NCBI GenBank assembly: GCA_012845835.1
Contig: JABAKD010000002.1
Coordinates: 7,186,603 to 7,250,602 of the forward strand
Length of the DNA: 64,000 nt
Direction: 5' to 3'
Origin: Undaria pinnatifida
Lineage: Eukaryota; Sar; Phaeophyceae; Laminariales; Alariaceae
The notes beneath the pieces were generated by a model. The model saw only the letters and a list, made by a program, of their open reading frames with translations. It was not told the DNA's origin and did no database searches. The position numbers and the translations under genes were made by a program. This document shows positions 20,806 through 33,000 of the stretch, one piece after another. How positions within the stretch are numbered: the first letter of the stretch is position 1; each line of letters opens with the position of its first letter.

Positions 20806-21895
20806 CTCGTGCTACGATAGAGGTGCACCACTTTCTTTCTAATACTACCCCTCAATTTGGGAGCTTAAGACCTTTCCCAAGACCTGATACCTGGTACACG
20901 GACAAAAATAAAACTGCTTCTACCGGAGGAAAAATCCCATGGCCTAGGTACACAATGACAAATCATGCAAAAAAAAAAAGTTCTGTTTTAATCCGAAGAC
21001 TTGGGGGGTTAAGGAGATGCCCGTCAGACGCGTGCTACGATGGAGGGTGCACCACTTATTTTCTGAGGTTCCTTTATTTTGGGAGCTTACGACCTCTCCC
21101 CCCAAAAACTGATTTTTTCGAAAAAAAAAAAACTGCTCCGTACACCGGATGAAAAAATCTCATGGCGCTTAGGTACACGACTAGAGTCATTGAAAAAAAA
21201 ATGGCTCAATTCCGACGATTTTGGGTTAAGGAGTGTCTTAAGTCATTCAGAAAAAAATAGCCAAAAAAAGGTATACCTCTATTGTAGCACGCGTCTGAAA
21301 AAAAATGGTTTCTGCATAACGGGGCTCCTTAAGCCAAACTCGTCAGAAATGGGTCATTTTTTTTTTGTGCATGATGATTCTCGTCGTTTTTTCCCCAAAA
21401 CTGATTTGGAGCGAGTAGAACTGTTGCTGGATGAAAAATCCAATGTGGCTTTCAGGTACACAGCGGGAATCACGCAAAAGTGTGAACCTATTTGATCGAC
21501 GATTCTGGGTTACGAAAATAAATTTTCAGTCGAAAAAGTTTTACTTCTATCATCGTAGCACGCGTCTAAAAATTGTGTTCTGAATAACGGGGCTCCTTAA
21601 TCCCAAAATGGTCAGAAATTGGTCATGTTTTTGTTTTGTTTTGCATGATGATTCTCGTCGTTTTTTCCCCCAAAAAACTGATTTAGAGCGAATAAATGCA
21701 ATTGGATGAGCAAAAAAAACTGATTTAGAGCGAATAGATGCTGTTGGATGAAAAATCCAATGTGGCCCTAGGTACACAACGAGAATCACGCAAAAAAAGC
21801 GTAAACCTATTTGATCGACGATTTTGGGTTAAGGAGCCCCGTCATTCAGAAAAGAAAGTTTCAGACGAAAAAGCGATACCTCTATCGTAGCACGC
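20806..21895. mobile_element. array of four adjoining MITEs of the same family
   Basis: Copies about 20806-21028, 21029-21292, 21293-21562 and 21563-21895, each ended by GCGTGCTACGAT or CTCTATCGTAGCACGCGTCT. Neighbours share a single end motif, so they look chained head to tail or tail to tail. Common internal words: TTTTGGGTTAAGGAG, AAACTGATTT, GGTACAC. Confidence 0.75.
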
Positions 21896-22777
21896 GTCTG
21901 TGGCGCAAGCAATGTCCTACTTGTACTACGAAAATGATGTGCGCTATGCGCGGCCGTGCTGATGTATGTGCAGTTGCATTCTTTTCTATTGCGATATGGT
22001 CGTTTCTCCCGGGGCGACTCGAGTTCTCCTGACCGAACCATACCGTTTTTTTGGCGTTTTTTCAACGTTTATTCACGCCAGGCGATGCCAGCTCACACCA
22101 GGATTCTAAATTATTATTTTTTTTTCCAGTAAAACAGGTGAACAACACCAAGTACTCGATTCGGGATGTTTTCAAGAACTGACGCCAAGTCATGTTCCCC
22201 CATGTTTCGTGGCTTGACCGATTTAACAGAGAACGCTTAATTTACTCGAGAAACGAGAACGCTTAATCGCATTGTAAGTATAGTAACGAGATCTCTTTTC
22301 CCACTTGAGTACTGGAATGATACCGGTTTCTGGAAATTGGCGGCAGAGACCCTAGCCTACACTCTATAGGGAACCCGGGGTCAGTTTGGATCGCTGAGGT
22401 CCGGGTAGGATGAGGTCCGCTGGGTGGGATCACGGTGCCACGCGGGAGTACGGTGCGAATACATGTGTGTGTTGGTTTACCAATGACACATCTCAAACCT
22501 TTGCTCAAACCGTAACTCTTTTATGGAAAAATTGTTTAAAGTACGTCGGTATGTTTGACCAATAAACAAAGGGGGGAATCTTCGAAAGAACGAAACGCTT
22601 TGTACAACAACAACAAAAACTAATTCGGACGATTTGGGGTTAAGGTGCCCCGCCCTCTTCAGAAATCGTTTCAGACTAAAAGTGCTTTGTACTTCTATCG
22701 TAGCGCGCGTCCCCCTTCTTTTTGGAACTCCCAAAAGGTAAAATGAACAGCCGACAAGGATGAACACATAATCGGCC

Positions 22778-22870
22778 ACATTGCTCTGTTGGTAGAGTGA
22801 TAAATTCGGTGTCCGCCGGACTGGAACGCAAGCCAGGCAGTCAGTCGCGTATTCGACTCGGGATTCTTTT
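22778..22870 (+). repeat. tRNA-like fragment (possible SINE head)
   Basis: GGCCACATTGCTCTGTTGGTAGAGTG resembles a tRNA 5' half with a good D-arm/A box, and GTATTCGACTCGG about 55 bases on resembles a decayed B box. It does not fold into a normal tRNA, so I treat it as a tRNA-derived repeat. Confidence 0.35.
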
Positions 22871-24149
22871 GGGATCTGCAGGCCGAAGAAGCGACCTAAA
22901 AACCTGAGAGTTGCGATCAACGCAGAAGAATTCACACATGTCAGGCTCATCAGATCCCGAGTTCATGGTCTAGACTTTTTAGGGTATAGATAGATCCCTT
23001 CTCTACGTGATCTGCAAGGTCTAGATCATGTTGCTGGGTGGGAACCGTAGTATCTACAGGATTACCTAGCACGTGTTTCACGGGTTGGATCCGTACGATA
23101 CAGATCCCGCACAATTGGATCTGTACGATACAGATCCCGCGCAAAACGGTTCTGGACCGAAATCGCCCTTGCTTGGTAAAATTATCCAATTCACTCCCTG
23201 ACGAAATCCAGAGGAGTCATATATCTTCAAAATCTAATGCATCGTCTGTGAAACACGCTCAACCGGAATATCACGCAGCTTGCAAAAATGTGTATTGACC
23301 CTAAATTTGATCGAACTCACACAGCTCACGTCAGTATATGAAGTAATTTTATAAATTATCGGGAGCGGCAGACTCAGGATGGCGATCTTAAATAGACGAT
23401 CTGCTGTAGATCACGATCTGTCCTACCTTTAGAAGTTTCAGCTACCAAGTTAAGGGAGCATTACCTGTCTTCGCTAAGCGTCATCGGGGGGAAAGGCACC
23501 ACATTATAGTCCATGGGATTTTTGCATCGGATTGCATTTTCACATTTTCTCAACAAATCAGGTTATGAGCCTCGGAAAATTAGGTGCGCCTCTACCGTTG
23601 CGTGCGTCTGGAAGGCACGACTCGAAAGCAGAAAAGACGTACTTAGACAGCACACAATAGAGACTTCGCGTTATTTAGCCTCGCTAGCTCGAGGTTTTTG
23701 TTTTGCTCGGTTCGGACCACACGAAACTTGTCCACCATTCATTTTGCTCTTCGCGTCATTGTGTACGGCTGTGTAAGTCCACCGTTTCGCTGCGGGGGGT
23801 CTCCCTCCCTCAGGTTGTTAAGTTTTTCCTGACTCGACCTTGTTGTTGTTTTCGTCCTTGTTGTTGTCCCACACCAGAAGCATTGCAGTCTCGTTTGTGG
23901 CCACGGCCCGAGTTATGGCTATGAGTTAAGGTGAAAAATACAAAAACAACAATCAAACAACTGTTTCCTCGGGCTGTTAAGTTTTTCCTGAGTTGACGTT
24001 GTTGTTGTCCTTCTCCTTCTATAACGTGACTATTGAAGCCCGTCTTGTGATGAAGGCTACGAGAATATGGCGACGAGGTCATTGAGAGAACAATAATCAT
24101 CAGCAACAAACAATAACGACCTGCTGCACGTGTGTGCTACAGCACGGCG

Positions 24150-24240
24150 CCCTTTTCACTGAGCTCGAAGCGTCCCATGCAGCAGCGCCTAGATGTACCC
24201 GCCGCGGCAGCTCAAAGGGAGGGACGCGTCCCTGCCCCCC
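24150..24240 (-). pseudogene. echo of Hv1 last exon end
   Basis: Plus-strand 24152-24232 (TTTTCACTGAGCTCGAAGCG, TCCCATGCAGCAGCGCCTAG) matches 24363-24445 (TTTTCATTGGGTCTGAAACG, TCCCATCCTGTAGCACATAG). Confidence 0.65.
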
Positions 24241-24365
24241 TCCCGCCTCTCCGAGACATTTTATCCCCTCGAGACTGCCATCGCCACCCCCACCGACCCT
24301 CACAGCAACACCACGACCACCACCACGCCACCACCACCAACACCACGACCACCACCACCCCTTTT

Positions 24366-24740
24366 TCATTGGGTCTGAAACGTCCCATCCTGTAGCACAT
24401 AGATGCGCCCACTGGGGCGACGGCTCGTCGAAGGGGGAGCTTTTCCTTGATCATCCCCGCTTCGAAATCCGCCTCCCTCAAGACTCCTCTTCTCGCCGGC
24501 GGTCGAAGACGAGCGGTCGCTGGCAGTTTCTGTAGCGGTCGGAGATAAGCCAGGTTTTCGTTTTTTTTCGTCAGATGCGGTCGATTTAAAAAATTCAGCT
24601 TTTTTTGTTTTAACGCCATCTTCGCCGGTGTTTCTGTCGATGGCGTCGTCGTCTGCTACTCCACCCACCAGATCGGGTGGTATGCGAGTCTCGGCGATGT
24701 CCATGGCGGCGATCTTAAGGGCTTCATTCAGGGTTTCCAC
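24366..24740 (-). CDS. HVCN1: Hv1 last exon (coiled-coil end and disordered tail)
   Basis: Acceptor AAGCAG|GTGGAA (a NAGNAG site; using the second AG keeps the heptad register with the previous exon). Codes VETLNEALKIAAMDIAETR, then a hydrophilic Ser/Thr/Lys-rich tail to TGA. 124 residues. The stop at 24366 is the first in frame; a further splice cannot be excluded. Confidence 0.75.
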   Translation of the reverse strand: METLNEALKIAAMDIAETRIPPDLVGGVADDDAIDRNTGEDGVKTKKAEFFKSTASDEKKRKPGLSPTATETASDRSSSTAGEKRSLEGGGFRSGDDQGKAPPSTSRRPSGRIYVLQDGTFQTQ

Positions 24741-27700
24741 CTGCTTGTTTTTATTGTAGAAAAAATGGAGTATGCACAATTCACGAGCTGTGAGATCGAA
24801 GGATTATATTTGCAAGATGCGTGCCGGCAACCTACTCCGGTCTGCTACTACTTAAAAAACAATATTTACAGTCTCATACTTGTCTTGAAAAATTGGGCTG
24901 CGTTGTAAAAGAGGGTAAGGGCCTCGTTCGGTGTTTCCACCTGATGGTTTTACGGCAGTCGTTTAAAAGAACATAAGGGAGAGCGTGCTCCAAGGCGACG
25001 GTGTCCTCCAGTAGAATATTAGCGATAATGGAGAGCGTGAACCAATTGGGGGGGGGGGGGGGAGGTTTGAGGAGGCGGCGGGAGGGCCAGTGTTTTGAGC
25101 AGGGGCGCGAAAGGACGCGAGCTACGCTAGGGTAGCCGTTGTTTGGTTACAAAAAGCTCTCTGCACCTGGAAACCCTTTTTTGTGGGAACATTTCACTTG
25201 CAATCATTAGTGTAGGGAGGGCTTTTGGGGTATTAAGAATAAGGTTAAGGACCTCCTTAATTGTGGAGCTTACCTCATATTTGTTTTACGATCCGACATC
25301 TTTTTTAATTGGGTACCATAGTATTCTTCAGTTCGGGCGGGTGGAGGCTTCTGGTCAGATGGTTGAAATTTCGACACGTACCGCGATAGAGGTGAGCCTT
25401 TTTTCTTTTTTTTTCTAGATTGACTTTCGAGGAGCTCCACACCCCGTCCGAAACACGGTTCTTGAGCAAAACTGAAAAGCTCAATCCGATAATCAAACCC
25501 GTGGTCGTCCATGGTATACGAAAAAATATTTTTGTCAAATCAAAGAAGGGATATTTTTTCTTTCAATGAGTTCGGGCTAGGGAGCGTCCTGGTCAGTCAG
25601 CTTTGTTTTAGACCGACATAGTGCTATCATACCTCTCTAGTAGCACCCGCATCTCATCTCTTGGCCCGTCCCCTGTTTTTCCCTCAAGAACAACGCCATC
25701 CAAGGAACACGCCACCACCTTTTTTTCCCGTGCTGCATTCCTAGATCTGACATAATCCTAGATCCTCGGTTTTAACTGGGTTCCCAAAAAACATACCGTA
25801 CACGGAGCTAGGAGCGTAGGTGTACCTCGTCCTTGTAGCCTTGCAGCATTTTGTCGACCCTTTTTCTCGCATTGATCTCCCGTCTAATCGTTTCTTGCAA
25901 TCGCCTCTTCTCTATGTCCAAATCCTGCGTTCGCTGTTGGTGACGAAGCCGAAGGTGGGTGGGGTGGGGTGGTTGGGCGGGGTGTGGTTAAATAGCACAA
26001 CAAACGGGAGAAGGGAGGGGATTGGAGACGTTACTGTTACATGCTTTTCGTCGTGCTGCAGGTAATGCGCCAAGCACCTCTCACAGATGCATCGACGAGA
26101 GAAACGCGACCGTTCAGCCGAAAGACCCTCGAACGTCTTTGCGGCATGGCAGAAGCGTCGGAAGCGATCCAATTTTCTGGAACCGATGTGAAGGAGGTGA
26201 GAGCCGTGTCAATACCGTTCGCTGGCGACTTTTCTTTAGGTAGGCATATTTTCTACCGGCTGTACACACTCTCTCGAAACGGGGTGGGGGGGTAGGAGCC
26301 CGGACCGCTCTTGCATGTTGATGGCGGTAGTTTCTAAGACACCGCATTTTTCTAGCAGCTGGTGATCTGTCGATCCAATTCTCTGGAATCGAGCAGGTGC
26401 TGAGAGCCAGATCGCTACTCTTCGCTGGCGACTTTTCTTCACGTACCCACCTTTCTTTTAACAATCGCGGGTAAGCTGTGGAAATGGGGAGAGGGTAAGA
26501 AAAAAGCCCGGTCGACTCATTTCACGCTTGTTGCGACTTCTTACACATAGCGCACCGTTTCCAGCAGTTGACGACTTCTAGATGCAGTTCAATGGAATCG
26601 AGCCGAGGATAAGAGCTAGGTCGCCACTGTTTACTAGCACATTTACAGGTACACACCTTCTCTAACAGCTGGACCTTGTCTAGGGTGGCACCGTGGACCG
26701 CGTCCGCCGCTAGCAAGGCCGTGTTCATCACCCTCGCCACTCGCCAGACCCGCAGAGCTCCAAGTAGTCGCAACCCTGTTGGCGCGTTTTTGAGGCGGGG
26801 AGCGGGGGACGGGATATCTTAGGAAGATTAGTATTTTTAGGTGGCGTAATTGAGGTGGGAGGGGGGGACGGAGACACGAACTTGAGATAAAAGTTTAGCA
26901 AGGATAAAAGGTTGGCGTGCTCAGCAAGGCCATATTCACTAGCCCGCCACCTACAACACCTGCAAAGCACGGAGCAACCGAACCCCTGCTGGAGTGATTG
27001 GGCGGGGGAATGGGAGCGAGAGAATACTATTGTTTTTCTTGATATATAAATTTGGCCATTGACTACTCATCCTTTTAGAGACGGAGCACCGGGGAGAGGG
27101 TTGGTCGCATCCGTGTTGGCGTGGTTGGGGCGGGGCACGGGGGAGATGATGTGGATAGAAGAGGAGTGTCCATGCGCAAGGCATCGTACGTAAAACCTAT
27201 TGTTTTACCGTACGCGTGTTAAACGTGTTTCTGGCAAGTCATATGTGCCACCCCTACCCGTCCCGTAGTTTTCTTGGAAGGGGCAAACAGAAACTACAGC
27301 GAGGTTTAGCACGAGCAGCAGGTTTATCGTCAACCATGGCCTCCTCTACGCGCAAGGCATATAATAGAAACCCATTGCTGTACCGTGCCATTGAGAGGGT
27401 TCTGCTCCACTTCTCCCACAACATTGACAACGGAATCTTATCTCCGGGGGAAAACGGCATCTTCGACACTACTCGTGGCAAACATCACCTTTGCCCATCC
27501 CAGCCATTTCTTGATAGAGGCACACGGAAACCACGGCGAGGTCTAGGACGTATCCCAGGTGTCTGAAGAAGTTTCCTCGGAACGCGGCCAGGAGAAGAAC
27601 CACCTCGATCGCGAACAGGATGATCGTGAATCCTGTGAAAGACTGCCGAACACGAGAGGGCGTGTGCGGGTAGCGGCAAGGGGATTGGTTTGGCGTGTAG

Positions 27701-29917
27701 CTGTACAAGATGGGGTGCAATATATTGCCAAGCGAATAACAAGCATGTGGATCAGAACGAAGACCAAATGTTTTGGGGGGACGCTGAAGAGTCTGGATGA
27801 GATGCATTTAGCACCGCACTCACGACATGCGGACAAAACACTTGGAATTAAACTAGGATAATGTTAGGAGTTGGAAATGGGTTAAGCAATCGTGCTCAGC
27901 GGCGATCGCTACGCTAAACCCCATGTAGTGGCCTGTACAAGACTGCCGGCGAGCGCATCCGTGCGCGGGCGAGGGGAATGATTGGTGTGTAGACACGCAC
28001 GAGTTCAGCTGCCGGTACGGTAAGCACGTTGCCGTAAACAGGAGTGCAGGCACCTCACGGGATCAGATACTTCAAGTTTGCCGGACCAGGGAAGCAGTTT
28101 CACGGGTTTCTAACTATTTAGGCGGACCTCTGGTTATCGTCCACCCGGCTGCCTGCCTAGGATGCGTGAGAGGATCAGATCCTGAGTCGGTACCAGAAAA
28201 ACAGCGACATCTCTTTTCTTGCCACCACCCTTTATTTTCTATAGAAACGCACCTACCGTTTTTGTTGGACACATTGTCTGGAGCTATTACAGAGGACGAT
28301 AGTAAATAGGACCAAATATTGTTAGTAAAATAGATTAATATATATGTTTTTGTGTTCACCGTAGGTCCTATTTACTAGGGTCCCCCGTAATAGTATGCGA
28401 TAATTGTTCCCAGTGATGTAACCGGGTAAAGATCACCGCCCTGGATGCCTGCGTATCGTATCTTCGTCACGCTGGTGCCTCGGCATTGAACACACCGAAA
28501 ACAAGGCCCGGTTGTAGCCTTCCAGGCATGGAAACCTGCGTCGCCTACGTAGCGTTTCGTGCATCCCACCCCCCTTGGTACGGTGCGTCCGTCATACACC
28601 GTTCACACCCCCAAGAGGATCCAAACGCGGTGAGGTGCCTCCCTTTTTACGACTGTAAAAATCGTGTCATGCTACTTCCAAGAACATTTTACCCAAACCC
28701 GGGGTGCACTTTTCACGCGCCAAGCGATGAAAATGAGGCGGAAAACTGTCCTGACATAACTACAACGATCATCCCACATTTCTGCCCAATACTGAAACCC
28801 CTAAAACTGTCGGATACTAGGCTTTAACATATTCACTATATGCGTTGAAGCTCGTTAGTTTATGTTGCGCTTCGTCGTCTCAGGTTGCGCCGCATTTCTT
28901 TGTGTAACGTATCTACCGAGATATGCTCGAGCGGAGAGTCCTTGGTTGGATACGTAGCTGAGTTCTTCGTCGGAGTTCCATGCGATTGGTACGCGTTTCG
29001 TCTCTTTTCTTGGTATCAAGCTCTACGAATTCTGCTGTAATGATGCAAGACGAGCGTCGTCGCTGGTATGACCAGGTTGATTTTGCATGAAGTGAAGCGG
29101 AGAGAAGAATCAAGACACCGTCCTTTAACGGGCATTTGGCCCTCCTCTGTAGAACCGCAGCTGTGGTATGCATCACTCACACGTACGCAGACACCTTTTC
29201 TACCAACACTTTTTTCCGTTCCTGCAGGCAGCTACACACGAGTACCATACATACCGGATTGTATACACAGGTTATGAGAGAAAATTTACATCCAATGCCT
29301 TCATCATGCGTGGCAGGGTCAACATGGAAATATGCTCTTCCGAAACCCCAGGCAAAGCACTTGTCTTCAATAGGTAGTCGCCTACCGTGCATCCAACCTG
29401 CTGTACTTGAGGCCTAAGGAGGTACAGAAAATCAGGGCGCGCTTGCGTCAACAGGGGTTAAATCGTGGCTACGCTGTATGTGACCACAAAATCGCCGGAT
29501 TTGGCTTCAACGTCGGTGGAATAGTGAATACAGTGCTGCTTCGAAACTCCATCAACCTGCAGAAACATTGTCGTAATCTTGTGAAGCATCGCTGTATTCA
29601 CGATCAGACTGTTGCGTGATATCGGTCGTAATGTTGTGAAACAGCTCTATTTTCTTTACATTCACGATTATACTGCTTTGTGATATCGAGCGAACGATTC
29701 AACTGACCGTCGTACCTGGAGAAGTCGCACGACGAGACGGATCACCCATGCACCGGTCGAACCCTCTCTATCCCCCCCTTCCCCCTTCTCGTCGGCCTCC
29801 CCCGCTCGCAGGAACAGCGGCAGGAGCTGCACGGTGCTAGCCACCAAATCCAGAAAAATTATCGTAACCACGGCCACCTGATAAAGCATTGTTACGGGGG
29901 AACCTATTTGGAATCAT

Positions 29918-30005
<88 letters not shown>

Positions 30006-33000
30006 ATTGTTGTTGTTGTCGTTGTTGTTGTTACTGTTGTTGCTGTTGTTGCTGTTGTTGTTGCTGTTGTTGTTGCTGTTGTTGTTGTTGTTGCTGTTGT
30101 TGTTGTTGTTGTCTCACATTAACTATTGTCGACCATCTAGAGTCCGTGGTCACACAAAGGTGCTGGAGCCCTAGGAAGATCCGAAAAAACCAAATGAAAT
30201 CAAAGTTCGTCCGGGAAAATACTACGCTTTCCCGCCTAGAAACGCACGATACGAAGAAGAAGGCGCACAAGTGAAATGATCCAATGTGCAAACTGAACTC
30301 ACATGGCCGCGGGTATCCACTCAACTACGGCATAGGGCTCCCCCAATAGTAATCAGGACCAAAAAAGGCTAGTAAAAAACATTGGAATATATAGTTTTTG
30401 TGTACATGTCGGGTCTTGATTACTACGGTCCTCCGTAGTAGAGGGAACTAGTCCATCGGACTGCTCTTAAAAGCTAACTACACTCCGTCTAACGCCAAGT
30501 GGCACTCTCCCCCCTTGAAACGCCGTGATGCAGTTCGGCGGTGTATCTAAGGGCGGACGCTTGACGCAAAGCCAACGAGCACTGGGAAGGTGGAACTCTC
30601 TACGCGAATGAAAAACGAAGAAGCACGCATACCGGGGGGGAGAAGGGACGACATCAATCCGCATGACCACCTCTTGTTCAGAAGATGACGAATAAAAGTG
30701 AGACATGAAAATAGAAAACGAGTGGACGTGTCAAATCCACACGGTTCCAGTTTCTAGACTGGTAGTAAAAGTTTAACCAACCGCCTAGACAAGCTAAGCC
30801 CTACGTATAACACACCTGCACCTCGAACAGCTCGACGAATCGGCCCAAGCTCGCCGCACTCAACCGCCCAAAGCCAATAGCTGACTTCTCTTGCTGCCGC
30901 CCCTGCCCACGCAAGCGGTCGGTGCGTTTTTCGGTGGCGAAGATAGCTGCGGTGGCGGTGGTTTCTGTTGATGTAAAGCGCCGGTGACGCACAGTGGCCC
31001 GTCCTGGCGTGCTTAAGGAGACCTGGAGGGAACGCGCGCCGATTGGGGGGGGCGTATTCATTGTCATGCATGGCCGTAATCTTGACCCCTTTGAGACTTC
31101 AGGCGAAAAAAAATGACGATTACGGCATCATCGGTCACATGAGGCAATCCGAGCTGTTGGTGTAGGAGACGGGTTTGAACTGCAACACAGGAAGCTAGCT
31201 GTGAGGCAAGCAAGCATGAGGCATGGCGATGCTCGGATTGCCTCAAAGTTTTGCTAGACGCTTGGTTAGATCGTGCTCGTCGCGCCTAGGTTTGTACACC
31301 ATAATCTAGTCCCAATAAGGTCAAGACCATGGATGGGGGAGTAACCAGCAATGGTTGGGCTTCCTATTATGTATCCCGGGGCGGGTGCTATACCCGTATC
31401 ATGTGTAGCCGTAGTCCTTAAGACCACATGGAGCGTCGTAACCCTACAGTGTCGGGGCGAAGCATGGCGGGTTTTAACCGACCAGGCAGGCGTTGCTTGC
31501 TCCATGCCCGAAGCGCCGCGAGGAGTTCGGCGATTCGCGTGAAGGGTGGGCTGCATCCTACTAAGAACCGCTTGCGAGGCGGACTTCGGGGGGGGAGGGG
31601 TGTAGTCATTATCAGGCATAGGCGTCATTTCAGGCAGCGCAACCCTTCAATGCCAGGCCAAAGACCAGCGCATTCCTTCTAGGCCGGGATTGGGCACGTC
31701 GGGTTTTCAAAGGCAGGGGCGGGGGCAACCAGGCGGGGGGCGGGGCGGGGGGGGGTCATAGCTGTTGGGTTACTATTTTTGCATCCAGGGCGAGGGGGGG
31801 AGAGGGGAGAATTCATAATACTTGGATGGACTGTTTTGCTTCCGGGAGTGAATGCGACCTTTTTTTCAGCCCGAGTACAGCCTGGTGGGCGTGTTTGTCA
31901 TGAACGCTACGCGCTCTACCGGTCTCCAATGAAATTTTCTCTCCTTATCTAATCTGAAAAATACGGTTAGGAGAATTTTGATTTGAATGTCAAGCGGAAG
32001 TTGAAGTTGACATTGAAGTTGATTTTGAATTGAACAGATGTTGAAGTTGAAACATATCGCTTTCAAGCTCACCAACCCCCCGCCACCAACTTGGTCGGGC
32101 GAGCTCTCACCCGGCCAAGAATTAGCAAACATGCACCGTTTTTTTTATTGCAGACGTTTGTGTTTGATTGTGACCGTTTGCGGTGATACTGTTGTAGACC
32201 AATGAGGCACCGCAGTGCGATGCGTCCCGGTACCGCTGCAACGTATTACAGCAGCACAGTTCTTAGATTTGGTACTACTGTACCACGAGTAGCTGTTGCA
32301 ACGTAATTGATCCACCCCCAACATAGTAATGCCCATTGCTGTCTCTGGAATGGCCACACCAGAAAACAAAGCAACTCATTGACGCTGTCATCCATACGCA
32401 AGAAGGGAGGCACAAGGTGCCAAAGTCCGTCCTACGAGCGGCTCTTGGAAGGATGCAGTTTACCCTTCATGCGACTCGCCGAACACCTCACGGCGCTTCG
32501 CGCTTGGTGCAAGCGATGTTTTCCTGGTTGGTGAAAACCCGACGTACTCCGTCCCGGTATAGTTAGGGGTGAAAACCCGACGTACTCCGTCTCGGTATAG
32601 TAGGGGTGCGAGGGGCTATGGTCATACGACTACGGCCATGCACAAACTGAGTACACCCCAGCCCCCGTCAGCCCAGCAGCACCAGGTTGCTACAGATACG
32701 TATGAGGGATACTTACTGCAGTACGGGAATACGGCACATCGTACTCTTTTTTTTCATCTCCTTCGCCTGATAGAAGCCGCACTTCCGCCATGTATGACCA
32801 GCAAGGACGGCAGATACGGTGAGCATAACAGCAGCGAATCCTCCGATCAATGCGCAACACCTTACCGCACCTACGAAGCAGAACTCCTATGCACCAGGTA
32901 AGCAATGTTGGTCGAACTCACGGCTGACCTTTTTTTTTTTAATGTTGAAAGTCTCACCGACCCAGAAGCCGGCGCCGCCCTGCCATCAGCTTTGCCCTCC

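Larger units (their letters stand above)
17882..24365. other. intergenic region, repeats only
   Basis: Between the ATAD3 stop and the Hv1 stop (convergent genes). Besides the MITEs listed separately it holds G-rich tracts (17900-18120), an AGATGATCTAGATCATGATC-type repeat shared by 2170-2215 and 23385-23430, and a GTACGATACAGATCCCGC pair (23093-23145). A related unit lies at 45860-46020. No exon recognised. Confidence 0.6.

Noticed and set aside
29889-30174. Hydrophobic Val/Leu membrane-like frames
   Set aside because: Readings of the (GTT)n microsatellite.
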